From NCBI GenBank assembly GCA_964563155.1, contig CAZLVL010000004.1, positions 1-64,000 on the forward strand: a stretch of DNA of 64,000 bases. The letters are read 5' to 3'. Numbering within the stretch: the stretch's first letter is position 1; the number at the start of each line of letters is the position of its first letter. The DNA is from DUPQ01 sp964563155. GTDB taxonomy: Bacteria > Bacillota > Clostridia > DUPQ01. The position numbers and the translations under genes are program-made. The notes under the pieces are model-generated. The model did not search any database. It was given only the letters and a program-made list of their open reading frames with translations, and was not told the origin of the DNA. This document shows positions 50,964 through 58,311 of this stretch, in pieces.

Positions 50964-51539
50964 GTGTATAGTTTAAAAGACTATTTTTTTCCTAATTTAA
51001 AGGAAGAAGATATTAAAAAGTTAAAGTTCAAATTTTCTCATTATGACAATCACATCTATTTCATGGAAAACAATGAAATACTGATTGATATTATAAAGTA
51101 TGCAAAATATATGAGCCAACCAGATTCCTTTATGCGAATTGGAAAAGAAATGGGAAAAATCTTAAAAGAAAGGTCTTTAAAGGCAGACTTAATAGCCTTT
51201 GTTCCCATGTATAGAAAAGATGAAATCAAAAGAGGTTTTAACCAATCTTTTTTATTGGCAAAAGAGATTTCAAAAAGCACCAATATTCCATTAACAAAAA
51301 AAGCTTTGAAGAAAACAAGAAAAACCCATCATCAAGCATCCTTAAGTAAGGGCTTAAGAGCTATTAATCTACAAGGGGCCTTTATAGCTTTTGATCAGAT
51401 AGTTGCAGGTAAAAGAGTAATTCTTGTTGATGATATATTTACCAGTGGTGCCACCTTAAAAGAATGTGAGAAAGAGTTATTAAAAAATCAGGCTAAGCAG
51501 GTAATTTTCATAACAATTGCAAAAGTTTTAGAAAAGTAG
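50964..51539 (+). CDS. ComF-family phosphoribosyltransferase-like protein (no zinc finger)
   Basis: Type I phosphoribosyltransferase-fold protein of the ComFC/GntX group, linked in Bacillus to DNA uptake. The 191-residue protein has DLIAFVPMYRKDEIKRGFNQSFLLA (in part), THHQASLSKGLRAINLQGAF and the PRPP-binding VILVDDIFTSGATLKE (about 150-165). The N-terminal four-cysteine zinc finger of ComFC is missing: the first 65 residues contain no cysteine. The start is a GTG at 50964 with AAGGG overlapping it, so initiation is uncertain. It is isolated by a terminator and a promoter. Confidence 0.8.
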   Translation: MYSLKDYFFPNLKEEDIKKLKFKFSHYDNHIYFMENNEILIDIIKYAKYMSQPDSFMRIGKEMGKILKERSLKADLIAFVPMYRKDEIKRGFNQSFLLAKEISKSTNIPLTKKALKKTRKTHHQASLSKGLRAINLQGAFIAFDQIVAGKRVILVDDIFTSGATLKECEKELLKNQAKQVIFITIAKVLEK

Positions 51540-51560
51540 CCAAGATGGCTGTTTTGTATA

Positions 51561-51588
51561 TTGACAATAAATGTAAATTTTATATCAT
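51561..51588 (+). promoter_or_regulatory. Promoter of the Tad-like operon
   Basis: TTGACA (51561-51566), 16 nt and TATCAT (51583-51588). Start sites of the first gene lie only 10-20 nt downstream. Confidence 0.75.
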
Positions 51589-51608
51589 AGGCTTACATGG
51601 AGAGAATG

Positions 51609-52979
51609 ATGATAAAAAGCGAAAGATATAAAATTTTACAAAACCTAAACCAGGATAAACACATGACCACCTACCTAGTTTTTGATGAGCTAGACAAGGT
51701 TAAAAAGGTCCTCTTTGAATATGTCCTAGATAAAGACCAAGACTTGGATTTGGCAAAAGAAGATAAGTTTCATCATGAAAACTTACCCCATTTATGTGAG
51801 AGTTTTGTAAGTGACAGGATTTATTGTGAGGTTTATGAATATATAGAGGGAAGCTCACTAAAAGAATATATTGATACAGTAGGCCCAATTGACCTTGAGG
51901 AAGCTTTAAGTATCTTTTTAGAACTATTATATGCCTTGAAGTTTTTACATGATTTAAGACCAAAGGCTTTTATACATGGGAATATACATCATGAAAATGT
52001 AGTTATAAAGGAAAAGAAGGTTTATCTTACCAATTACAAAAAAATCCAAGAAGGAAAAAATCCATACATAGCACCTGAGGCTCTTTTAGGTCAGGAAAAG
52101 AGTATAAGCCAAGATATTTACAGCCTAGGAATGCTTTTATATTATCTTAAAAGTGGACAGCTTAAAAAACCTTTTTATTACAAGCAAGAAGAAGATAGCT
52201 TAGATTTAATTATTAGTGGCTGTATGGCAATTTTGCCCCATAAAAGATATGAAGATGTTGGCATACTGATAAATGAAATTAAAAGGTTGCTAGAAAAATT
52301 AAAGTCCTCACACAAGAAGCTGGCAAAGACTCTAGCCTATACTGGTGATAGTGCTTTTTTGAAGGATTTAGCAAAAGAAATTGAGAGGGAAAATTTAAAA
52401 AAAGTAATTATCTTAGATTTAGATCTTTTACATCCTTCTTTTAGTATAGAAGACTATCCCAACCTTTTATATCTACAAGATTTTTGGAATAATCCAGATT
52501 TACTTATTGAGAAAATACTTGGTCAATTAAAGAAAAAACCTCTTCTTGTTTTTTCCTCCTACTTAGAAATAGAAAATTATGAAAATATTGGATTTTCCCA
52601 CTTAGAAACAATTTTAGATGTCTGTTTAGATAAGGCAGATCTTGTCTTTATAAAATGTTCCAACTTTATATATGATGCTATAACCATTAGTTCATACTTA
52701 ACCTGCGATGAATTAATGTTTGTAACAGACTATAGCCTAAAAGACATGTCCTACTACCAAGGGGTTAGTGAGTATTTACATAAAAATCATAATATAGATA
52801 AAAGAAGAATTACTTTTATTATCCATCATAAAAAACTAAAAGAAATAAGTGAACATGGCCTTAAAGACCAAATCCTTGGTAACTACATGGGGGTTTTTGA
52901 TAAGAGTAAAAAGGGCTATCAGAAGCAAGTTGAAAAGTATATAGCTTTAATTGGAGGGAAAATAGATGGCCATAGTTAA
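51609..52979 (+). CDS. Pseudokinase fused to a TadZ/CpaE-like domain
   Basis: Two-part protein of 456 residues heading a Tad pilus operon. Residues 1-235 have a protein-kinase fold pattern: YEYIEGSSLKEYI hinge, FIHGNIHHENVVI (121-133) where HRD should be, LTNYKK (140-145) where DFG should be, then YIAPEALLG and DIYSLGMLLYYL. The catalytic Asp and the DFG Asp are both missing, so it is probably a pseudokinase. Residues about 264-456 (KKVIILDLDLLHPSF..., ADLVFIKCS) resemble the MinD-like ATPase fold of TadZ/CpaE, without a visible Walker A. The ATG at 51609 follows GGAGAG by 4 nt. It overlaps cpaF by 14 nt. The fusion is inferred, not a recognised family. Confidence 0.7.
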   Translation: MIKSERYKILQNLNQDKHMTTYLVFDELDKVKKVLFEYVLDKDQDLDLAKEDKFHHENLPHLCESFVSDRIYCEVYEYIEGSSLKEYIDTVGPIDLEEALSIFLELLYALKFLHDLRPKAFIHGNIHHENVVIKEKKVYLTNYKKIQEGKNPYIAPEALLGQEKSISQDIYSLGMLLYYLKSGQLKKPFYYKQEEDSLDLIISGCMAILPHKRYEDVGILINEIKRLLEKLKSSHKKLAKTLAYTGDSAFLKDLAKEIERENLKKVIILDLDLLHPSFSIEDYPNLLYLQDFWNNPDLLIEKILGQLKKKPLLVFSSYLEIENYENIGFSHLETILDVCLDKADLVFIKCSNFIYDAITISSYLTCDELMFVTDYSLKDMSYYQGVSEYLHKNHNIDKRRITFIIHHKKLKEISEHGLKDQILGNYMGVFDKSKKGYQKQVEKYIALIGGKIDGHS

Positions 52980-54156
52980 AAGCTTATCTGGTTTAGCAAG
53001 ACAAGAGGATAATATCAGATACCAAAAGGGTAGTTTTTCTCTTTCTAACCTTGTTTTAGATATTTCTAAAGATCTCTTAGGTGAGAACCCTGATTTAGTT
53101 ATTAATGCTTATTACGACCAAAAGAGAAGGGCTCAACTAGAAGCAAACATCCTTAATATTTTGGAAAAATCAGACTATTTTGCTCCAGGTTCCAAAAGAG
53201 AGATTATTAAAAGTGTTTTTGACTTTATGTTTGGATATGGACAACTTCAAAAGTATATAGATGATGAGGATGTATCGGATATTGACGGGGTTAATCATTC
53301 TTGCTTTTCTATTATAAGAAAAGGGGTAAGAGAAAACATTGACATCAATTTTGGAAGTGCTGAAGACTTTGATATCTACTGTAAATTAATTGCTGTTAGA
53401 AATGGTGGTATCTTAAATGAAAATGATAATCATTGTAGGGTAGCAGACCTAAAGAATCATTTGCGAATAAATATTTCAATTTTTCCAAGAAATATTTCTG
53501 GCTCTTCGATTTCTATAAGAAAGCATAGAAAAAAGGGCTATAGTCTTAAGGATTTATATGACCTTAATATGGTAGATGAAAAAAGCCTTAAAATTATAAA
53601 AGAGTATTTATACAAGAATAAAACCATTCTTTTGTGTGGTAAAGGGGGCTCTGGTAAGACTACTCTCTTAAGAGCCTTAATAAATGCCTTGCCAGAAATG
53701 GAAAGAGTCTTAATTTGCGAGTCGGATGCAGAGCTATATCCTGATAAAAAACACTGTATAGAACAAAGGGTTAAAAGAAAAAATGAAGGTGGAAACCCTA
53801 TAAGCTTAGATATGTTAATTAAAGATGGCCTTACCATGTCCTTAGATACCTACTGCATTGGAGAGATAGTTGGTGAAGAGGCTTTAGCCTTTTTAAATGC
53901 CTCTTGTTCAGGCCATAGATTTTTAACAACCATGCATGCAACCAGTGCAAAAGATTGTGGTAAAAGGCTTTCAGCCCTAGCAAAGATGGTAAATGGAGCC
54001 TCCAATGAAGCCATGCTTTTAGCAATGTTTGGAGAAGGAATCCACCTTATAATTCACATGGACTCTTTTAAGATAAATGAGATATATGAGGTAAAGGGCT
54101 TTAATCACAAAATACAGGATCTGGAATATGATTTATTGTACAAGGGGGGGCAATGA
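52966..54156 (+). CDS. CpaF/TadA-type secretion ATPase
   Basis: Hexameric ATPase that powers assembly of Tad/Flp-type pili. The 396-residue protein has an N-terminal region, then VSDIDGVNHSCFSIIRKG and SISIRKHRKKGYSLKDL before Walker A CGKGGSGKTTLLRAL (about 223-237), the Asp box CESDAELYPD and TTMHATSAKDCGKRLSAL with the His box. GGAGGG precedes the ATG. It overlaps both neighbours, 14 nt upstream and 4 nt downstream. Confidence 0.92.
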   Translation: MAIVKSLSGLARQEDNIRYQKGSFSLSNLVLDISKDLLGENPDLVINAYYDQKRRAQLEANILNILEKSDYFAPGSKREIIKSVFDFMFGYGQLQKYIDDEDVSDIDGVNHSCFSIIRKGVRENIDINFGSAEDFDIYCKLIAVRNGGILNENDNHCRVADLKNHLRINISIFPRNISGSSISIRKHRKKGYSLKDLYDLNMVDEKSLKIIKEYLYKNKTILLCGKGGSGKTTLLRALINALPEMERVLICESDAELYPDKKHCIEQRVKRKNEGGNPISLDMLIKDGLTMSLDTYCIGEIVGEEALAFLNASCSGHRFLTTMHATSAKDCGKRLSALAKMVNGASNEAMLLAMFGEGIHLIIHMDSFKINEIYEVKGFNHKIQDLEYDLLYKGGQ

Positions 54157-54947
54157 GCTATTTTTTACTTACACTTCCCATATTCTTAGTTATAGCCTTT
54201 TTTAGTCACAATAGGGTGGATAAGGATAATCTAAAGAGCTTTTTGAAAAAGCATAAAAAAGAAATGGTGCTAGTTTTTTGTTTAACCCTATTAATCCTAT
54301 TCACATATTTAATAAATAGAAAAATTGAATACCTATTTACCGCCTTTTGTGTTGGGCTTTTTCCAGCCTATATACCTTTTATGCTTTATGAGATATATGA
54401 GAGTGTTCAAAAACAAAAAGAGCAAAAAAATATTACAGGACTTTTAATGATTTTAACCAAGTGGAGTGCTGTAAAAAACGATGCAGTTTATTGTCTTCAA
54501 AAAGCCACAAAATCTCAGTTAGCCTCTCCCATAGCAGGCTATGTCTACGATATTTGTTTGCGCTTAGAAAGTGGTATGGGAGTAAGTGAGACCTTGAAAA
54601 TGTCAGAAGAAAGAGTCTTGAGTGAAGAATTGAGATATGTCTTTCAAAACATTAGATATGCCTATGAAAAGGGAGGAAGTCTTTATAGTATTTTTAAAAA
54701 CCTAGAAGGTCAGTTTTTCAAAATAGATGAAGAAACTTACAAAAGAAAAATATCCACTGCAAACGATATTTATTCTCTATATTCTTCTGTTGCCCTAGTT
54801 GTGGCCAGCTTTATTATCATAGTAATAAATAACCCTTATTCAAAAAACTATTATCTAAACAGTGAAAGGGGAATCTTTATACTAGGTTTATTTAGTTTAC
54901 TCTTTTTTCTTGGAGTAATAATTATGGGAAGGATTATAAAAAGGTGA
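54153..54947 (+). CDS. TadB-like (GspF-family) pilus assembly membrane protein
   Basis: Inner-membrane platform protein of Tad systems. The 264-residue protein has membrane helices near 3-18, 38-55, 60-78, 212-230 and 241-262. A cytoplasmic GspF-type helical domain (about 90-200) with QKATKSQLASPIAGYVYD and LESGMGVSETLKM is typical of TadB. The ATG overlaps the cpaF stop as ATGA. TadC-like follows after 3 nt, giving the conserved cpaF-tadB-tadC order. Confidence 0.82.
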   Translation: MSYFLLTLPIFLVIAFFSHNRVDKDNLKSFLKKHKKEMVLVFCLTLLILFTYLINRKIEYLFTAFCVGLFPAYIPFMLYEIYESVQKQKEQKNITGLLMILTKWSAVKNDAVYCLQKATKSQLASPIAGYVYDICLRLESGMGVSETLKMSEERVLSEELRYVFQNIRYAYEKGGSLYSIFKNLEGQFFKIDEETYKRKISTANDIYSLYSSVALVVASFIIIVINNPYSKNYYLNSERGIFILGLFSLLFFLGVIIMGRIIKR

Positions 54948-54950
54948 CAA

Positions 54951-55745
54951 ATGGCCATTAATCTTTTACTTCATAGCTTAAACTTAATATTTGGTTATCT
55001 AATAGCCCTAGCATATAACAAGACTCGTTTGTCTAATAGGATATCTTCCTATAGCCAAAGACAAAAGAATTTTTATGAAGAAATTCAAGGACTATATAGA
55101 TCTTATGGAACAAGGCTTTTAAATAAGCTTAAAAAAGCTATTAAGAATCCAGTACTTGCTAGCACTTTTCTTTTAATCATAATTTGCTTGAGCTATCTTT
55201 TTAAGAGTTTTCTAAACTTTCTCTTGCTTTTTGCATTTTTAATCTTTTTAATATTTTTAGTCAAAAAAATTAATAAGAGTAAACTAGAAGATGTTTTTCA
55301 AAAAAATGCATATAGACTGTATCGATATTTGGTTTCTCAGATTAATGCTGGAGTAAAACCAAAAGAAGTTATAACAAACATGCACAAGGTTACTCAAGAT
55401 AAAAAACTAGAAAAAGTCTTGGTTCAAGCATCTGCCCTTTATTCGGTTACCTTAAAAGGGGAAGACTATGCAGAAGTTATAAAAAGCAATATTAAAAGCT
55501 TAGATGCAATTAGATTTTGCATGATCCTAGAAGAGGATCTTCTTTATTCAGACAATGAAAACTTTTTAGAAAAGATGGAAGAAATGATGTTTAATAGGTA
55601 CTTTTCATACTATCAAAAAAAGACTGATAAGGTTAAAAGAGATTGTTTTTTAGCAGTTTTAGTCTTTATGTTAATAGTTATGCTTATGGTTGCACTACCT
55701 TTGGTAAATGAATTATCCGAAGGATTAAAAAATATATTTTTATAG
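54951..55745 (+). CDS. TadC-like (GspF-family) pilus assembly membrane protein
   Basis: Second platform protein of the Tad system. The 264-residue protein has an N-terminal helix, a hydrophobic pair (about 68-104), a GspF-type domain (about 115-220: YRYLVSQINAGVKPKEVITNM in part, MILEEDLLYSDNENFLEKMEEMM in part) and a C-terminal membrane helix ending in VALPLVNELSEG. It is divergent, and the call depends on position after the TadB-like gene plus overall shape. AAGGTG precedes the ATG by 4 nt. Confidence 0.75.
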   Translation: MAINLLLHSLNLIFGYLIALAYNKTRLSNRISSYSQRQKNFYEEIQGLYRSYGTRLLNKLKKAIKNPVLASTFLLIIICLSYLFKSFLNFLLLFAFLIFLIFLVKKINKSKLEDVFQKNAYRLYRYLVSQINAGVKPKEVITNMHKVTQDKKLEKVLVQASALYSVTLKGEDYAEVIKSNIKSLDAIRFCMILEEDLLYSDNENFLEKMEEMMFNRYFSYYQKKTDKVKRDCFLAVLVFMLIVMLMVALPLVNELSEGLKNIFL

Positions 55746-55755
55746 GAGGAAAAAA

Positions 55756-55950
55756 ATGATAGTTAATCAAAAGGAAAACAAAAGAGGTTTTGGGGTATCC
55801 GAAATAATCGGGATTGGTACAGTTTTAGTAATTGCTGCAGCTATTGTAATACCTGGCTTAAAAGAAATATCTAAAGATATTATTGACAAAACCAAGGGTT
55901 GGGTTAGTGATGAGTTTGACACAATCTTTAATATGAGCCCCATAAATTAA
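55756..55950 (+). CDS. Flp-like pilin with a type IV prepilin motif
   Basis: Candidate major pilin of the locus. The 64-residue protein has a short basic leader ending in KRG (G11), then FGVSE (residues 12-16, Glu at +5 of the mature chain) and a hydrophobic helix (IIGIGTVLVIAAAIVIPG). This is the G/FxxxE cleavage and assembly motif of type IV prepilins. AGGAGGAAAAAA precedes the ATG, one of the best ribosome sites of the operon, fitting a highly made structural protein. No prepilin peptidase gene is in the locus. Confidence 0.75.
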   Translation: MIVNQKENKRGFGVSEIIGIGTVLVIAAAIVIPGLKEISKDIIDKTKGWVSDEFDTIFNMSPIN

Positions 55951-55954
55951 GAAG

Positions 55955-56341
55955 ATGGCTGAAAAGATTATTATTACAATTATAACAATAGTGCTTTTAA
56001 TGGGACTTTTTGTGTCTGCAATAAACATATTAGGTTTAATCTCCAAGAATATGGACTTTTATGATACCTGTAGGGCCTATATGCATCTTGCAGAACAAAA
56101 ATCTGGTTTAGCTAGTGTAGATGTAAATGACTTGAGAAATGATCTATTGGGTAAGGGCTTCAACCATGTTGAGGTTGAAGTACCTACCTCAGCCATGTAT
56201 GGAAGTAGCTTCTATTTTACCGTAAAAGCCACTTATACAAACTCTGAATTGGACAATAACCTTTTACCGGTTAACAAAAGCTATATGATGAATTTTAAAC
56301 AAAAGATTATTGCTAGAAGGATATATTCATATGAACCTTAA
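55955..56341 (+). CDS. Tad-locus membrane protein with extracytoplasmic domain, pseudopilin-like
   Basis: A 128-residue protein with an N-terminal membrane helix (about 5-32, IIITIITIVLLMGLFVSAI) and a soluble outer domain of mixed strands. It lacks a G/FxxxE prepilin motif, so cleavage is not predicted. Size, order and one-helix topology fit the minor pseudopilin (TadE/TadF-like) genes that follow the pilin in Tad loci, but I recognise no specific family. It starts 4 nt after the pilin gene and overlaps the next gene by 11 nt. Confidence 0.6.
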   Translation: MAEKIIITIITIVLLMGLFVSAINILGLISKNMDFYDTCRAYMHLAEQKSGLASVDVNDLRNDLLGKGFNHVEVEVPTSAMYGSSFYFTVKATYTNSELDNNLLPVNKSYMMNFKQKIIARRIYSYEP

Positions 56342-56786
56342 AAAAAAGGGAAATGCAAGTTTCCAAGTAATTTTATTTGTGTCACTTTTAATATATATCT
56401 TTATACCTCTTTTTATGGCTCTTGTACAAAACGGTATTGCTATTCACCAAAAAGATAGGATTGAACAAACCATTGAGATGTCTTTAATAGCTCTAATTGC
56501 AGAAAATGAGACTACAGATTTTTCTAAAAAGAATTTAACCATAAACAAAGATCCCGATGATTTAAAGATGGATTTATTCTATAGATTAAATGAGATTAAT
56601 CCTCAAATGCTAAAGGTTGATCTTGAAGACATCTTCTTGGTCCTTGTTAGTAATAAAGCAACATGTTCTTGTGGTTTTGAAAATAGTCACTTTATGATTT
56701 ATACAGACATACTTGCTAAGATTAATTTTTTAGGCAGTAAAAATGTATTAATACACAAGCACATGGAGTTTCCCATAAGTAATTAA
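56331..56786 (+). CDS. TadE/TadG-like minor pilus protein
   Basis: A 151-residue protein with a basic start (MNLKKKGNASFQVILF), one membrane helix (about 12-33) and a soluble domain with a CSCGF cysteine pair near 112-116. KKKGNASFQ before the helix resembles the TadE start RRGNAAVE, except that the Glu is Gln here. The ATG at 56331 is preferred over an upstream frame extension because it restores this start; an AAGG lies about 10 nt before it. Assigned mainly by position in the Tad operon. Confidence 0.62.
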   Translation: MNLKKKGNASFQVILFVSLLIYIFIPLFMALVQNGIAIHQKDRIEQTIEMSLIALIAENETTDFSKKNLTINKDPDDLKMDLFYRLNEINPQMLKVDLEDIFLVLVSNKATCSCGFENSHFMIYTDILAKINFLGSKNVLIHKHMEFPISN

Positions 56787-56800
56787 AAAGAAGGAATTTT

Positions 56801-57424
56801 ATGAAAAAATATAAATTTTACATTTTGGCAGTAATATCTGCCCTTATACTTAGCCTTATTCAGCTTCTTATTGGAGGAAGGTTAAAAAATGAGAATGAAG
56901 GACATATATATGTTCTAACTAAAGATATACAAAGAGGAGAACTTTTAAGAGATTCAGATTTTGAAAAGATTAGTATAAAGGGCTATAACTCAGATTTTCT
57001 ATTAAAGGATGATTACATTAGTGCAATAAATCTATCCAAAGGAAGCATCTTGTCCAACTCTTTTTTCCAAAATGAATATCTAGATGATAAAGATAGAATA
57101 ATATCTTTACATTTAGACAATTCAAGACTTCCCCTTAATGATATTAAGGTATTTGATAAGGTCTCTTTATTTATAATTCCCGATTCTAAAAAAATGGGAG
57201 ATCTTGATTGGATTAAGCTAGAAAGATTACTAAAAGAAGAAAAAATCCCCTATAATCCAGAAAGAGATCTAGGCTTTGTTCTAGACAATTTAGTTATAAG
57301 GTCTTTACCTTTAGGGGATTATTTAGGTAAGGGAATTTCTTTAAAGGTACCAGCTTCTCAAGATATAATCATCTCTTTTTTGAAGGATAAAGCGTCAATG
57401 GAAATCATTTTTAAGGGAAATTAA
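56801..57424 (+). CDS. CpaB/RcpC-like SAF-domain pilus assembly protein
   Basis: Predicted periplasmic-side assembly protein. The 207-residue protein has an N-terminal membrane helix (about 6-25) followed by a SAF-type domain, IYVLTKDIQRGELLRDSDFEKISI (in part, about 36-58), and the CpaB-like order with NDIKVFDKVSLFIIPDSKK and a terminal segment. Gram-negative CpaB works with the secretin CpaC; here no secretin exists, as expected for a single-membrane cell wall. It is the last gene of the operon. A ribosome site AAGAAGGAA precedes it. Confidence 0.75.
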   Translation: MKKYKFYILAVISALILSLIQLLIGGRLKNENEGHIYVLTKDIQRGELLRDSDFEKISIKGYNSDFLLKDDYISAINLSKGSILSNSFFQNEYLDDKDRIISLHLDNSRLPLNDIKVFDKVSLFIIPDSKKMGDLDWIKLERLLKEEKIPYNPERDLGFVLDNLVIRSLPLGDYLGKGISLKVPASQDIIISFLKDKASMEIIFKGN

Positions 57425-57429
57425 GCTTA

Positions 57430-57458
57430 TGGAAAGATAAAAACCTTTATGCTATACT
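57430..57458 (+). promoter_or_regulatory. Extended -10 promoter of punA-ahcY
   Basis: TGGAAA (57430-57435), 17 nt, TATACT (57453-57458) preceded by TGC. TGGAGGG before the ATG at 57489 is the ribosome site. Confidence 0.6.
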
Positions 57459-57488
57459 TGTTACATACCAAGTACATGGAGGGAAAAT

Positions 57489-58310
57489 ATGAGCGCTTAT
57501 TACGAGAACCTAAATAAGTCTGTTGAGTTTATTAAAGGAAGGATTTCAAAAAAGCCTTCAATAGCTATTGTATTAGGATCTGGTTTGGGTATGTTAACAT
57601 CTCAAATAGAGGATAAAATTGAAATAAGCTATGATGAGATACCTCATTTTCCAGTTTCAACTGTAGAAGGTCATGAAGGCAAGTTGGTTTTTGGATACTT
57701 AAGCGGTAAGTATGTAGTATGTATGTCTGGTAGATTCCACTATTATGAAGGCTATGAAGCTGCTCAGATTCTAGTGGGTGTAAGGGTCTTTAAATTACTA
57801 GGTGTGGACAAGGTAATAATAACTAACGCTGCTGGAGGTGTTAACACTTCCTTTTCAGAAGGTGCCATTATGTTAATTAATGACCACATTGGCTTTATGG
57901 CCCCCTCTGCCCTAAGAGGACCCAACATTAAAGAGATGGGGGATAGGTTCTTTGACATGTCCACCGTCTATAACAAAGAAATCTTACAAATTGCAAGAGA
58001 TGTTGCAAAATCAATAAATCTAAAAGTTGAAGAAGGTGTATATATGTTTTTTGCTGGACCAAACTATGAAACTCCAGCAGAAATTCGTGCTGCCAGAGTA
58101 CTAGGAGCAGATGCTGTTGGTATGTCTACAGTTCCTGAGGTTGTAGCCTGTGCTCATGCAGGGCTAAAGGTCTTGGGCATTTCAGTTATAACAAACATGG
58201 CAGCAGGAGTTCTTGATGCACCTTTAAACCATGAGGATGTAATGAAGACTGCAAATGCTATTAGAGAACAATTTGTGGAATATATTAAGAAAATTATTAA
58301 GGAGCTCTAA
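57489..58310 (+). CDS. punA: Purine nucleoside phosphorylase (trimeric type)
   Basis: Phosphorolysis of purine nucleosides to free base and ribose 1-phosphate. The 273-residue protein shows VLGSGLGMLTSQI (phosphate loop), VEGHEGKLVFG, SGRFHYYEGYE, ITNAAGGVN and the base-binding FFAGPNYETPAEIRAAR, with VITNMAAGV near the end. This is the PNP-I trimeric class that prefers inosine and guanosine. It ends 1 nt before ahcY, so the two are one operon; it could help clear purine nucleosides derived from adenosine after deamination. Confidence 0.94.
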   Translation: MSAYYENLNKSVEFIKGRISKKPSIAIVLGSGLGMLTSQIEDKIEISYDEIPHFPVSTVEGHEGKLVFGYLSGKYVVCMSGRFHYYEGYEAAQILVGVRVFKLLGVDKVIITNAAGGVNTSFSEGAIMLINDHIGFMAPSALRGPNIKEMGDRFFDMSTVYNKEILQIARDVAKSINLKVEEGVYMFFAGPNYETPAEIRAARVLGADAVGMSTVPEVVACAHAGLKVLGISVITNMAAGVLDAPLNHEDVMKTANAIREQFVEYIKKIIKEL

Positions 58311-58311
58311 G

